From Pezizomycotina sp. ARF18 (lineage: Eukaryota; Ascomycota): a DNA stretch of 64,000 nt. This document shows, piece after piece, positions 12,501 through 24,700 of this stretch. The notes below the pieces were generated by a model. That model was given only the letters and a program-made list of their open reading frames with translations, was not told the DNA's origin and did not search any database. Positions within the stretch are counted from its first letter, which is position 1. Each line of letters begins with the position of its first letter. The position numbers were made by a program, and so were the translations under genes. The stretch lies in contig AZLU01000030.1 of NCBI GenBank assembly GCA_002224055.1, positions 222,542-286,541 of the forward strand. Direction: 5' to 3'.

Positions 12501-13068
12501 ATGGCCATCGTAACTGCCGTGAAGCGGGAAGACGCGGGACCTGTTGGAGGTGCAACGGAGCCCCAGGCACATTGCCTACATTGCGGTCTCGAGCTCGAGA
12601 GCGATCTATGGGCGGAAAGAGCTAGCCACCGCTAGTAGAAGGCCGGTTGGGCGTTTTCTCCGTCATTTTCGTCGCCGTTTATACCATGCAGCCATTGCGT
12701 TTTTTTCAATGGTTGATCCATACTACGCAGCGGACAACCATAGCGCTGTCCTGATAGCCTTTATACGGGGTTTGCATTGTGCGTCATTTGGCGACGGAGT
12801 ATATTTCAAGGGTAATTTATCCTTGCCTTTCTGTATTGAGCGAATAGGAACGAGTTGCAACGTTGCTTATGTGGATATTTTGATCTTTCTGCAGGAATAT
12901 TTCCCGAACGCTAGCAGCGGAGACATGTTCGTAACGCGGAATTTGACTCTTCTCGTTGCTTTGTTTGTTTACAGCGAACTTTTGCTGGGCTACGGGTTTG
13001 CGAAAGGAGGATCAAGGACTTCGAATCTGGCTTCCTGGGCTGTCGAGTCGTTCCCCAGGATACTATAG
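12501..13068 (+). CDS. Unknown protein, probably frameshifted, one intron
   Basis: The likely start is ATG 12501 (MAIVTAVKREDAG), followed by a CLHCG motif that could bind metal. This frame stops at 12633. Sequence from about 12600 onward reads on in another frame, with alternative hydrophobic segments such as GVFSVIFVAVYTM and later LLVALFVYSELLLGYGF, up to TAG at 13066-13068. A GTAATT...TTTCTGCAG pair at 12811-12894 would be an 84-nt phase-0 intron; its length is a multiple of three, so the frame is open with or without it. Nothing in the product is recognised. The combination of a good start, a plausible intron and one or two shifts fits the damage seen in other genes here. Confidence 0.35.
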
Positions 13069-13505
13069 TTTAAACCCAGCGTTGGCGTTGATATCTTCAT
13101 GCCCACCATATAGGAACTGCTGATAGACTGGAGGAGTTCACATCTTCCCTTTGAGATTTCGTTATATCTTATACGCTAAAACCTACGCTGCGTATCTGTA
13201 TGTACTTATGTATTGTTCCTACGATATCAATATAAAAAGGCGTTAATCTAGATCAAATTTCGAAGATAAGACGGATTGCAACCCGGAGACATATCATGTA
13301 AACACTTCCTTTCTACGTGCAATTTCCATGTTTTCTAGAGGCTTTTAAAGCAAGATATATACCTAAGTATTTACCTATTATTCATTAAAGTTGTCCTTTA
13401 TCAATATATACCTATATACAAATACGTTTCTCGCGGTTGGGCAAATTATTATCTTACCGGTTGACGTTGCTTACCTCCCGATCCGTACCTCCACATACAA
13501 GTTAA

Positions 13506-13523
13506 TTTTATTTATTTATTTAT

Positions 13524-13559
<36 letters not shown>

Positions 13560-13580
13560 TTATTTATTTATTTATTTATT
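13506..13580. repeat. (TTTA)n low-complexity tract
   Basis: About 75 nt made almost entirely of TTTA/TTAT units with one irregular step near 13523. Confidence 0.9.
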
Positions 13581-13741
13581 TACTTATAGCTTCAATTGAT
13601 GCTCCTATTGAAGCACGACACTTCATAAATTTCTCCAATACAGGACGAAATTGGATATCTTCTCCACTCGTCTGCACATCTTCACCATAGACTTGACTAT
13701 AATATCTACCTACCTATCCTCCAAGATCGCAATAATTGTCG

Positions 13742-14095
13742 ATGTCCCAATCTCCCGCATTCTCAGAGGCAGACAGTATTGATATCGAAGTCGCCGGAAT
13801 GCCGGCGTTCGAACAAGGCCTCGAAGCTCACGAGCCTGAAGACTGGGACCCGGAGGAGTTTTTCATTCTCCTCCACCGTCTTACCCTTCTTCTCAACCAC
13901 GCGTCTCACAAATTTTTTCTCGTCCTACGTTTTGCATCTTGCTACTTTATCCTTCTCGTATACTTTGCATATCGGTACTGTCTTATCCTCCTACATGTCG
14001 CGTATTTTTTTTCCCTCAACTTTATATCTCGACGCTACACTAGCCTCGCAAGCTTTCATTTTTTTTTTTTTTGTTTTTTGTTCTCATATCCCTAG
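13742..14095 (+). CDS. Possible first exon of an unknown acidic protein
   Basis: ATG 13742 opens MSQSPAFSEADSIDIEVAGM, followed by an acidic segment ending EPEDWDPEEFF. After about 50 residues the frame becomes T-rich, hydrophobic and unlike its start, which suggests that real coding ends near 13860-13890 or that an intron begins there. The next plausible coding segment on this strand starts at 14549. No family is recognised. Confidence 0.25.
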   Translation: MSQSPAFSEADSIDIEVAGMPAFEQGLEAHEPEDWDPEEFFILLHRLTLLLNHASHKFFLVLRFASCYFILLVYFAYRYCLILLHVAYFFSLNFISRRYTSLASFHFFFFCFLFSYP

Positions 14096-14548
14096 CTTTT
14101 TATCCGTCCGGTAGAACTATTTGGTGTAAACAAACTTTGGGGCACATACCTTACGGCAACAACAACAACAGTCGCTGCCGCCAGCACCGTGTATCTGCAT
14201 CTTCGGGTATGCCTTCTACGTTTCCTTCCATATCCTACCTGAAGGTCCTTTTCTCTCACTCGGTAATTGCTGACGTGAAATCGCCTTACCGTATAGCGGA
14301 GATATCACCTGACCAAGCGTACGAGCGAAACCGTCGTTTAATTGTTCCGGGCTTTGCTGCGGAATCATACACCACCTCCTCCGTCCATCAGCCTGTGTAA
14401 GTAACCCGACCTCTATACCCTTCTATTCACCTGTTCGGATTCTGCCAGCCTTGATCCCATCTTGCCAAGTCTCCGGTCGAAGCCAAAAGCTGATCATTTC
14501 AATTCATAGCCTGAATAAAACCCGACCCCTCCTCCAACCGAACGCGAA

Positions 14549-14919
14549 AATGTCGAAAGATCCTTCCACCCCTCCACCCCTCATCTTCCCCCTCTCCAAC
14601 GACTCCTACATCACCACGATCTCCATCCTCATCGCGCAAGTCTATACCACCGCCCGCGTCTTCCTCTCAGACATTATCTCGCCGATAGTCCTGCAAGTAG
14701 CCGACGAGCACGCGCTCCACATCGTCTACGCGCACGTCGCCCGTGGGCCGCGCTCGCGCTCGGTTCTGCTTTGGTGGCGGTACGTTACTCGCGAGGTACC
14801 TGGTCGGTTTCATCATGGGCGTCTTTGGGTGGTGGGGGGTTGGGTTGCTTATGGTGCGGTTTTCACTTAATTCTTCTTTTGCTATGAGAAGGGAGAAGTA
14901 GAGAGCTGTGTGCTAATGT
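14549..14919 (+). CDS. Unknown small integral membrane protein, frameshifted
   Basis: ATG 14549 gives MSKDPSTPPPLIFPLSNDSY, followed by a helix-like segment with IVLQVADEHALHIVYAHVAR. After about residue 65 the hydrophobic reading moves to other frames: ALALGSALVAVRY, then YLVGFIMGVFGWWGVGLLMV. This gives two likely membrane helices and an end near TAG 14917-14919. At least two single-base shifts are needed. The proline-rich start and paired helices make a real gene plausible. No family is recognised. Confidence 0.35.
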
Positions 14920-15749
14920 CTTCGAGAGGTGGGGCTTATATAGGAGCTGGAGGGCATGACTAAGCGTACTGTCCTCGTCCTGGGCTGCATTATCATGGCC
15001 TGGTGGTATTGGGCTGAGCTATCCGATGAAGAGGTGCGGGTGTGTCGGCACGGCGGATGGAGGGATGTGGGAGTCTGCCGGGACCATGCCGGTTTCTTTC
15101 CAACTCCGCGATGAGAAGAAAGAGGATGATATTGAGGGTTTTCTTCGAACTTTTTTTTGCTCAAATAATATAACCACCCACGAGCGGCGAGGAAAGGATT
15201 TGACATGATTGCTATACTACTCGTTAAAGGTATGGCACCTGTGTCTCCTTAGTTTGTCGTCTTTTCACGGCTAATTCTCTTCATAAGCTTTTTTTTTTTT
15301 TTTTTTTTCATCGGCGCTTTTTTACTCTAGACCGAATGGGGGTTTTTTTTTTTTTGATTAAATGGCATTTTTGTTTGGCTAGTGATCTTTTACTGTTCTC
15401 ATCGTGGCCTGTTTCTCTTTCTAGTCGTCATTATTAGCCGGAAGGCAAATATGGAGAATGCATTATCGGATGAACCACAAGCGCGAAATGAAGAGCATGC
15501 ACAGTTGAAAATGGCTTTCGTTTTTCGAAATTGCTGTAAGAAACGAAGATATATTTATTTACTGCGGACCTGTAGTACGTATATGCATGAAAAGTAGGAT
15601 ATAAAATGCAAACAAGTTCGAGAAATCATTACAAAGAGAAAACAACGCCGAATGAACCACAAAAAAGCGACTCTATAAGAAACACTGTACAAGCTTCCCA
15701 GAAAATGAGAATCAGACAAAAATAACAAAGGAGACTGTTTTCCTTCTTT
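14920..15749. other. Intergenic, no gene seen
   Basis: Contains T tracts near 15290-15308 and 15341-15355 and short frames only. The final bases are probably the 3' untranslated region of the glycosyltransferase gene ending at 15750 on the minus strand. Confidence 0.5.
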
Positions 15750-17265
15750 TCATGCGCCGTGAGTATCATCCGGCCAAACCCTCAGCTTCTTCCCCTCAGT
15801 AACGTACTTCCACGCATCCAAATCCGGATCGTTCCTCCCCAACTTCCTCAAATTACAACTCCTAGTACCCACTTATCCTCATATACACTCCTACCAAACT
15901 CTATCGTCCTTTTAATCGCAAACTCGAAACCCTTAGGATTCCTCCAGAACGGCTCACCGTGTCCGCCGTTTTGAGCGGCTTGCCACGTATCCTCCCGTTT
16001 TTATTGTTGTGTTTTTGGCTTGCGAGATCTTCGAGTTTCTGTTTTAGGTCTTTGAAGCGTTGGTGTTTGGGTCTGTGCTGTTGTCGTGGGGGATGGGTAG
16101 AGGATGGAGAGGTCGTCGAGGGTTGAGGCGAGGTCGAAGATGTGGCCGGCGCGGCAGTCGGCGGATGTGTAGTTTTTCATGTAGAGGCGCTCGTAGAAGT
16201 CGCAGTCTGTGAGGTAGAACGGATCTGCAGGAAAGGTTATAGTTAGCACTTTTTTTTTGTCAAAAGGGAAATAATCAAAAAAGTAATCTCTGAGCCGTAC
16301 CTGCGTATCCCATGCCCCGATATCCTTCATCGGCTGCACGTTCACCAGCGTAAGCCAATCGTACGCGAAGAACCGTATCGCCCACATCTTATTCTTCTTC
16401 GTATCCTCCATGCACTCTATAACCTTCTCGTAGAACCCCTTGTAGTGCGGTAGCGGCTTATCCGCTTCTTCCTCTTCCTCTTCCGGCGTTCCGAAGCCGC
16501 TCTTTTCCCTTGCTCCTTCGCTTTTTCCGCTTTCTCCTTCAGAGCTTTCTCCCGGGTTTCACGCCGGATCTGCCCGTCTTCGTCGGAGAGTACTACGACG
16601 TCCATGTGCGACCAGAAGAAGTGGTCCACTTCCTTTGTATGGCCGTGCTGATGAAGAAATTCTGCAGCTGCGCGAACGTCAGGAGCGTCGGCGTGCGGAT
16701 TACGTTGGCGCCTAATCCGCCGTTTTTCGTGCGGGCGGTTAAGCGCGTCGTGTTGAGTACCACGGGTTCTTCTTCGTCAGTAAACCCAGCTCATTCGAAT
16801 CCATAACTCCCGTATTATCAACAACGTAAATCATCTCCGACGGCCAACCCACGGCAACGTAACTCGCCACCGCCTGCTGCAGCAAAAACCAATTCCTCGT
16901 GAAACCGATAAACAGCGGCGTGTGGTACTTCGCCACTTTCTTCCCGTTTACTTCGCTGTACGCGGACCATTCTTTGTTCGTTATGTGTAGCGGGTTTATT
17001 TGGGGAGGGAGCCGGTGTTCATTACTGGGAAGATTTCTGTGGGTAGTGGTTTCGGAGGAGGTTTTTGGTCTTCTTCTGTTTTTGTTATGCTTTCGATGAT
17101 GGGTTTTGTGACTTTGTTTTTGTGGTTGTGGACCCAGGAGACGAGTTCGGACTTGCGGAGGTAGCCGAGTTCCATGGAGAGGACGAGGCAGAGGAGCATG
17201 ACGATGCAGAGCACCATGCCGCAGACCAGGAAGCGGAACCTGGAGTTGTATATTGAGAATAGCAT
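15750..17265 (-). CDS. Putative type II membrane glycosyltransferase, frameshifted
   Basis: A fungal Golgi-type protein of about 480 residues. ATG 17265 gives a short cytoplasmic tail and one membrane anchor (FLVCGMVLCIVMLLCLVLSM, about residues 11-30), then a stem rich in K, P and E. The lumenal part contains, in order, TPLFIGFTRNWFLLQQAV, MIYVVDNTGVMDSNE, GANVIRTPTLLTFAQLQNFF, the segment FFWSHMDVVVLSDED, IRFFAYDWLTLVNV, GAWDTQ, PFYLTDCDFYERL and a C-terminal RKLGRNDPDLDAWKYV before TGA 15750-15752. These match a widespread ascomycete family annotated as glycosyltransferase; the sugar and acceptor are unknown to me. One intron fits at 16225-16300 (GTACGG, branch GCTAAC, CTGCAG). At the exon junction the expected IPFY after DTQ needs one extra C in ATCCG, a clear single-base deletion. 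Three other shifts lie near 17000, 16740 and 16500. A charged EK-rich insert follows the DVVVLSDED segment. Confidence 0.8.
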
Positions 17266-19397
17266 GTGAACGAAGGATGAAAGAAAGAAAGAAAGAAAGG
17301 ATGGAGGTTGAGGTGTTTGACGGAGTGGGAGATGAGTGAAGATGGTGGTGATGTAGTGAGAGTTATCAAGGAGAAATTTCGCTTCAAGTATAAACTTCAG
17401 GTGATTCTAGACCCAATAATGGCCCTGAAAATAAAATAAAATAAATAAATAAAATGGAACGGAAGAAAATAGCGTTGGTCAACTAAGGCTGCTTTTATTG
17501 CTGATAAAAAGTTTGCCAAAGAAAAAAATAAATAAATAAATTAAAACGTCCCTAGCACTCAACCGATGCAAGAGTGCGGTGAGAAGTTGTACAAACCCTT
17601 CAATACATCCAAACGCGAAAAATCATATATATATATCTCCCTTGCAACAAGATAAATTATATATCAAGTATCGTAGGGAATATATAAGTCCTCAGGGTAT
17701 CATAAGAACTACCAATGATTCATTAGCTAGCCTTACTCGAGCTCTTAGCTAAATTAGGGAGCCAGCTCGAGCTTGAAAGTGAAAATATAAAATAATAAAA
17801 TGAAACAAAATAAAACAGAAAAAAAAAAGAAAATGAAAGAATGAAAGGGTACAAAAATATAAAACGGTTCGTCGAGTATCTACCGAAACGAATATACGGG
17901 AGGATAACGAAAGCTTATAAAGGAGCAACTTCAGAATGAGAGGGATTGAGGTACTTTATAAGGCTGGGGACAGATTTCTTCCCGGGAAGAAAAGGTCTCA
18001 GATTCTACAAATTTCTTTATAAGCATATTCCCTGAGGATATCCCATTCTCATGAAAATTGAAACCGCTTAAGGCTATACGGCGAATTATCCTCGTTCTCC
18101 ATACGTATGGAATGATAGGAGCGCTCAAAATAAGGCACTCAAACACTCCCTTTTTTGTCCCCTTCTAATTTTCCGATCTACGAGGATAAGCATATCCCAT
18201 ACGCTCTTTTCAAGCCTACATGGCAGCGCTGCATCTAGAGGATTGGGGATACTACGTATCTGTGTATGTATGTATGTATGTATGTCTCTTGTCTCAAGGG
18301 AAGGTAGCAGAAGCCTTAAGCAAAAGATGTATGAGGCCTAGTTTAGTACCTCCAATGCGGGAATAGGCGGTGCTCCCACGGGTTGTAAAGCTATACATGT
18401 GAGGAGTTTCATCTATTAAATTTATAAAGAGTATTCTACCCCCTTTCCTTCGGGGGAATGATCCGTAACGTAAAAATTATCGCAAATTAGAAGCAAATAA
18501 AAAATCCCACCTTCAGACGTCAGAGGCGCAGTCGTAGAGGTAGCATTGCATTTTCCTTCTTTATATGGCGGTTGTTCATGCCCGATTCGCGCTTGATAGA
18601 CTGGGCGATAGGATAAACAAAATTGCAAATGCTGGGCGATTTCGTTTTAAGCGCCATTCACACGAGTTAACTCTAATATTAGGTAGCCTATGAAATTGAT
18701 TCCTTCTATGCAAAGCAATGTTGTAGTGTGTTGAAGCTTTTCAATCTCATCGTGTCGTGATCAAGAGAAGAAAGCATATACTCCTAAGCACAAAACTCTT
18801 CCAGTGAATACCAGAAGGCTTGTCTATCCGGATGACGATGACGATAAACAGTTTTTCGTGGCGTTCTTGCAGGATGCACGTTAACCTTTTTCGCAAAATA
18901 GCCGACGATCATCCGTATCCACACGCCAAAAAAGGTTTCTTTTCTAAAACAGCATCCGATAGGGCTGCTTCATGCCCTCAAAAGCGGAAAATCAGACACT
19001 CCTCAGCAGTTCCATTGTATTTCCCCTATAATTGTTAGAGGCTGAGGAGGGGGGAGGGTTCCAAAAAGACGTTGGCAGTACTAGTTTTACTGGCCGGTTA
19101 ACTATACCGAACAAACGGCATCTAAGAATAGTATTTTTCAGGACAAGGATTAGCAAAAGCTAAGGAGTTCCATGAAACCTTCTCGAATTGCGATTTTTTC
19201 CCTATTGGCCTGAAAAGCGATAAGCGTGTAGTCGAACATCAAAAAAAAAAAAAATCTCTTTTCAATTAGGAATATTGAGCAGAAACTTTTTTTTTTTTTT
19301 TTTTAGCTCTTCCTTGACCTGCACCGAAATCTTTCCGGTAAGCGCTAGCGATATCTTTTTAAATTTTTTTTTTTTTTTTTTTTTTCATTTTTTTTTC

Positions 19398-19439
<42 letters not shown>

Positions 19440-21226
19440 TTAATCGCATAATAACATTTACATTCAAAAGTTGGCGATGGAAAGAGTATGTAGCCGTATT
19501 GAGCTTAGGGTAGGAGAGAGCGAAAAGCCGTTTTGACATCCCGGTTGCCCCCCGCTTTACTGGGAGGGTATACCTGAATGGACTTTGATGACGAGCGAAG
19601 ATAGGGAATAGTAACTGTCGCCTGATATTTCCTCGCCTGAGAATCGAAGCGGTAGGCTTTAAACGTCAGGCCTCGACGGGTTGAACAAAAGAATTTCCAA
19701 GACAATTTCCGATGAGAAAAGCAGCCGCAGGGTTTGAGATAGCTTTAAGCAAGGGTTAACACGCTTATAACACGGTCTTGTAGTACTCACTCATGATCGA
19801 CGGATTCGATCTCTAGCCGGCCAAAATATTCATAAGTCTACTAAGAGTGTAAATCTTTCTAGGTGCCAGTTAAATATCCTCAGGGAGGCGGGTCAATTAC
19901 CTCACAAAATCGCTGTAATCCTTAGCAGTAAAATTTTGGAAACCCTGGTCGTTGAATCAGTTACCGTGGCGCAGCTCGTCGTCAGTCGTCAAAATTCTCG
20001 TATTTCTTCCAGGTTTGGCAGTTGAGAAGCACAAATCCTGCATGCCGTGATGTTACATTGCTTTGGGTTTAAATTTGATTGGGCGCTGCGCTGATCGAGA
20101 ATATATCGAACGAAAGTCTTTCCGATGGGCAGGGTTTGCTTATAGATGGCTTATTCATCGACTGGGAAATATCTTGCTATTCTGGTGAGCGGGGGTTTTT
20201 TTTTGTTGGGCTCTGATACGGTTTCTTCGATACCACCTCGCGAGTTCGCGGCGAAGCTTAGACTTCGATTAATGACAAGAAAAAAAAACCTTTAGGTCTC
20301 GAACTCGAAGCTCTTTCGTTGTAAAACTACAAAGTGAGCAAAATCAAAGGTATTCGAATTAAAACAGAACAATTTAGCTATCACTATACTATAGAGGTAC
20401 AGATTTAAAGGTAAAAGCGTTATTCGTTTCATCTCTTGTGGGGACCGCGAGATGCAACCTTGTTTGTCTGATGAAACAAAACTTCGCGAATCGTGGAGAT
20501 AAATGTAAATTTATTTTATTTTTTTTTTTTTTTTCCCTTTTTGCATTGGATCGCAGCGGCTTGGGTTGCAGAATCGTCTGGATTTACGTTTATGCATGTG
20601 GTTATCAAATATTTCTCACAAGAGTGTTCGTCCGCGGACGACGTTCAGATAAAACAGACCTTAGATTTCAATGTGCTTAACCAGATTGGCCGGTAGTCTA
20701 ATATGAATTGCATTGCTGATTTAGTCGACCACATGGCAATCGTTCTAAAGAGAAGAGAGAAAAAATAGAAGGGCAAATCGAAAACCGCTGCTCGACAATG
20801 TTCTTCTCTCATTGGTACGCAGTGTGATTTTCCTCGGATGATAAAAGGTACAAGAGTCAAAGTAGATGAAGTAGATTCCCACAAGATGAGGACACAACGA
20901 AGCAGTAGGTCTAGAAAGGATGCTATTTAACAATAAATTGTGTGAAAGCGAATGAGCTAAGGAATTAAGCCTCTCTTGGTGCTTGCTTTTACCCAGGAAG
21001 AAAATACGGTAATTGGGACGATATTTCAAGTACAAGACAATAAATTTGAAGCATTGGATGAGCTATGAAATATTTCCCTCCAAAAAAATCAACTCTCCCC
21101 GCTGCGCGGGCATTAACATACCAAAGAGAAGGAAAAATACTGTTAAAAAGGAGGAACAGAATAAAAATGGCGAAGAGGAGTCGTTGCACGAAATAGAGGG
21201 GAACTCTATAGACTTGAAAGGCAGTA
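17266..21226. other. Long intergenic region with simple repeats
   Basis: About 4 kb with no supported gene. Frames are short and codon content looks random. Simple repeats include (GAAA)n at 17277-17299 just upstream of the glycosyltransferase start, ATAA-rich runs at 17430-17450 and 17530-17545, (TATG)n at 18264-18284, (TTA)n at 19398-19439, and T or A tracts at about 19241-19254, 19288-19304, 19366-19385 and 20515-20534. Confidence 0.6.
19398..19439. repeat. (TTA)n microsatellite
   Basis: Fourteen tandem TTA units following a long T tract. Confidence 0.9.
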
Positions 21227-21774
21227 ACGTGGGGCACTACCCGCGAGCCACCACCTACCAGCGAGCCAGTCGAAAAACACACCAAAAATTAATAAAATGT
21301 TATAATTTTTAACTCGACAACGACAGTATAATTTTTTTATATAAAGTAACTATATAAATAAATAAGCCTTAAATATTAAGAATATTAAATAAAATTATTG
21401 AGTGATTGTTAGCGAATTTTGTTACGTAATCGATAGTTATTATAAAATTTACGTGTAAAACGAAATTTTATATATAAACTCTAAACGACACTTTAAAAAA
21501 TTATAAAAAATCTAAATCCGCCCGAAAATTTTTAAAATTTGAATACGTCGTAATTATAGTTTTATATATCGTAGTTTTTCGTTTCGTGATGTTTGGATGA
21601 GTGATTGTTAAGTTATTTGTCGTTATTATTTTGTTTATATTTGATGAAAATATAATTAAAGTTTAAGTTGTGGTGTCTGGCTCGTCGGCTTTTTGGTGTG
21701 ATTTTTCTTGATATTAGTCTTGGTATTGAACTGGCTCGCTGGTAGGCAGTGGCTCGCGGGGTGGTGCCTCACGT
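21227..21774. mobile_element. MITE-like element with terminal inverted repeats
   Basis: A 548-bp segment with inverted ends. The left end starts ACGTGGGGCACTACC and the inner part of the arm reads CCTACCAGCGAGCCAGT, ending at 21270. The right end, reverse-complemented, starts ACGTGAGGCACCACC and ends with the same CCTACCAGCGAGCCAGT at 21730. The arms match at about 42 of 47 positions. Both ends abut TA (21225-21226 and 21775-21776), fitting a Tc1/mariner/pogo-type target duplication. A weaker secondary match (ACACACCAAAAA with its complement) continues inside both arms. The interior (21310-21660) is strongly AT-rich, has no coding capacity and looks RIP-altered. It is most likely a non-autonomous DNA transposon. 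Confidence 0.8.
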
Positions 21775-24700
21775 TATAAGGAAGGAGAACTTTGAGCTTG
21801 AAGGCTTATATGAACTCCTATGGAACCTGTTGCCAGTTATAGGGGTTGCAGTACGATGTAGGAGGAACTCGAATACATTGAAAAGGACAAGACGCAGAAC
21901 AACAACTTTTATCGGTGGATATGAACAAGGAGTTGTAATCATAAACTAGTAAGGAAGAAGCTAATAGCTTTAAAAATATAACGGGTTTCGTATACCCTGA
22001 TAATCAAAAGTCAATCGAAGGATTCTATGTGAGGTGATTAACACGGCTTCACTCTATTCTGTGAAGAGGAATGATTTAGCACTATGGTAGGGGCTTTGAT
22101 TATAATAGTTTGCAAAAACTGAAGGCGATTGAGGAAGGAGATATACGTAGCAATCAGTCGTCTAGAGCGAAACTATACTCTAGCCTATATTTCTGTATTC
22201 ATTTACCACGAGGAGGGAATACCATTTTATGTCTGCAAAGTAGCGCAACTCGTGGGATATCAAGGTGGTCTCATCAATGCAGTCGATAAGAGGAAAGCGT
22301 GCTTTAGAAGGTCACATTGTTATCACAGGCTTTTCTCAAGATCTTACTTCCTCTGAGCAATGTTAATTCGAAGCGTATGTCTCTATAAACCAATTGAAAG
22401 TTGGGATCAAGAAAAATATCAAGTATTCGGATCCGACGTTGTAGTTGCTGGCACAGATCAAGTAAGCGATCCCAAAGATATGCGGAAACGGTCGCTAAGT
22501 GTTGGTTTCCAACTCAGTATGAAGTTCGTAAGCGTGTCGTCAAGCTCCAGAGACATATGGCGTTCTCTTTCTACGCATCAGCTTAATGAACATATTTCGA
22601 TAGATTAAGTTGAAGTTATTAGTTGGAACCTGTCGTTATGTGATCTGTCTCTGTAGCTGCTTTCGCTGATTCTGGCCATTGAGGCGAGTAGTCTATGCAC
22701 GATCACTATTATTGTTTAACCGCCGCTGTATTAACACGAAGAGTTCTTCAATCCATTCCGGCCAGGCATCTAATTATAAGGCATTGGAAATAGGTTACGA
22801 AAATGTTTTATTATCCTGCAGCAGGGAGATTTCCGAAGGCTTCCCTAATCTCAAATCATTTCCACGAGTAGGACCAGGTATAATATCTACATTCGGAATC
22901 GGTGGATAGTGATTATCCGGGATCGTTGTTACGTCGTCTGATGCCTGGGTCTGGAGTTCACGCCGCTACATTCCCTCAATAACTTACTAGAAAGTATTAA
23001 TATAGCGTTTTACAGCTTTAATACTCTGTTACCATTGGTGAGCATCGCATATGCTTCGCGTCTTTTGAAGATGAAGCCACAATTTTATAATCGAGAACTG
23101 GCTGCATTGTGATATATAGGGACTCGGAATATCACCTTATTATGCTTAATACAAGTCAACGTCGAGCATTATCGGGGGACCCGCAGAAGATTCTTCGATT
23201 CATCTCTCACACACGCCGAGAGGGGCACTTTTAGACTTCGTTATACTTCAAGCCCGATTATATTGTGGGAATTTGTTATACTCGTAACCTCAACTTAATA
23301 GATAGATATCTTATGTCACCAAGACTCTACCCGTGTGCTGACATGCCTCTTACCTCACTTTGGGAGGGTTATGGCGTCGATTAGCTGCATAACGCCAATT
23401 TATGGGTCCTATTCGAAACTTGCGGTATGCAAGTACGAGGGTGGTGTCGTCGTGCAGAGTGCCCACACCCAAAATGACGGTTGTGTATATAAAGGGGACC
23501 TTCTCCCACCTAGCTAGTTCTTAGTTTAGCAGACCAGATTCATTCTATTTTTATCCATGATAGTAGTAGTCGCTTTCATAGCGACTGCATTACACTACGA
23601 TAGTGGAACTGATAGTCTGGCTTTTAGCATATGACGTTTGCTCCAGCGGTCTTATTTGGTCTTGAGAGTGGAATGTTATGACTCCTTTAAATTTATAAAT
23701 GATAAGAGACCTGTCGGATTTAGTTTGCGTTTTACTCCGGTAACTTTCGATCTACCAAGAGACATCTGATCTCGTTCCCTTTGCATGAGGTATCATAGGC
23801 GGTTGATTCTTGTCGAGAATTATTCACATTGGCGTCCCAGTTTTACTGATACTATGGATGGGTTACGTAAATCCCAGTGATGCGATACCTTCCGTTCAGC
23901 ACTTTTTTGTTGCCTTCATGGCCTCGTTTTACATCCCCGTCGCCCCTTGCTCTTTTATTATCAGGAGTTTGGACCGTGTAGCTCGCAAGTCTGCACGTAA
24001 AAACGCCTGTAATACGGCGTTAAAAAAATCCTGTAGCCATACTGGCAGCTAGGATGGAATACCGTGGACTGGTATGGTCTGAGTCATAGATAAATCCAGC
24101 TGTATAGCGATGGCCACAGCCCTTTATCCGAATGGGTTTGTACGATCATGACAATATTGCAACACTATGAGTCGTCGCGACCGTAATAGCAGATAGACCC
24201 CTTTGTAGGTGCGTTGTCACTACTTCTTGACGTAGGTCTATAGAATATGAAGCATTTCTCGACAGCCTCATTTTAATAAGCCTCGTTTGGCGAGAAACAG
24301 TCCATATCTTACTGCCGGAGGTTGCAGCGAAAGAAGACGTCGTTTCCCTGCGCGAAAAATAAATACTTAGTATCTATAGTTACATGCTAATTGCTAATAT
24401 AAGGGACTGGTACGATTCTATGCCACGAGTTGTGCCATGTAAAGTAACTTAGAAATGTACTTTCAAGGACTACATTAATATCTGGGAGTGGTTGATTTAC
24501 ACCAGTCCATTAATATGCGCTACAACCTGTTCATGAGAGGATATCGGCTTTTCAAGAAGGGTGTAATAAGTTTTTATTGATGATGTTAGATCTTTGACGT
24601 TCCCATCGAGTTGGTCCGATTTCCCACTGCAATTAGCCATTATAGCAGTCGCTGACCGCATGGAAATTCGCAAGAATCCTTCGTGCGGCGCGGCGAGCTA

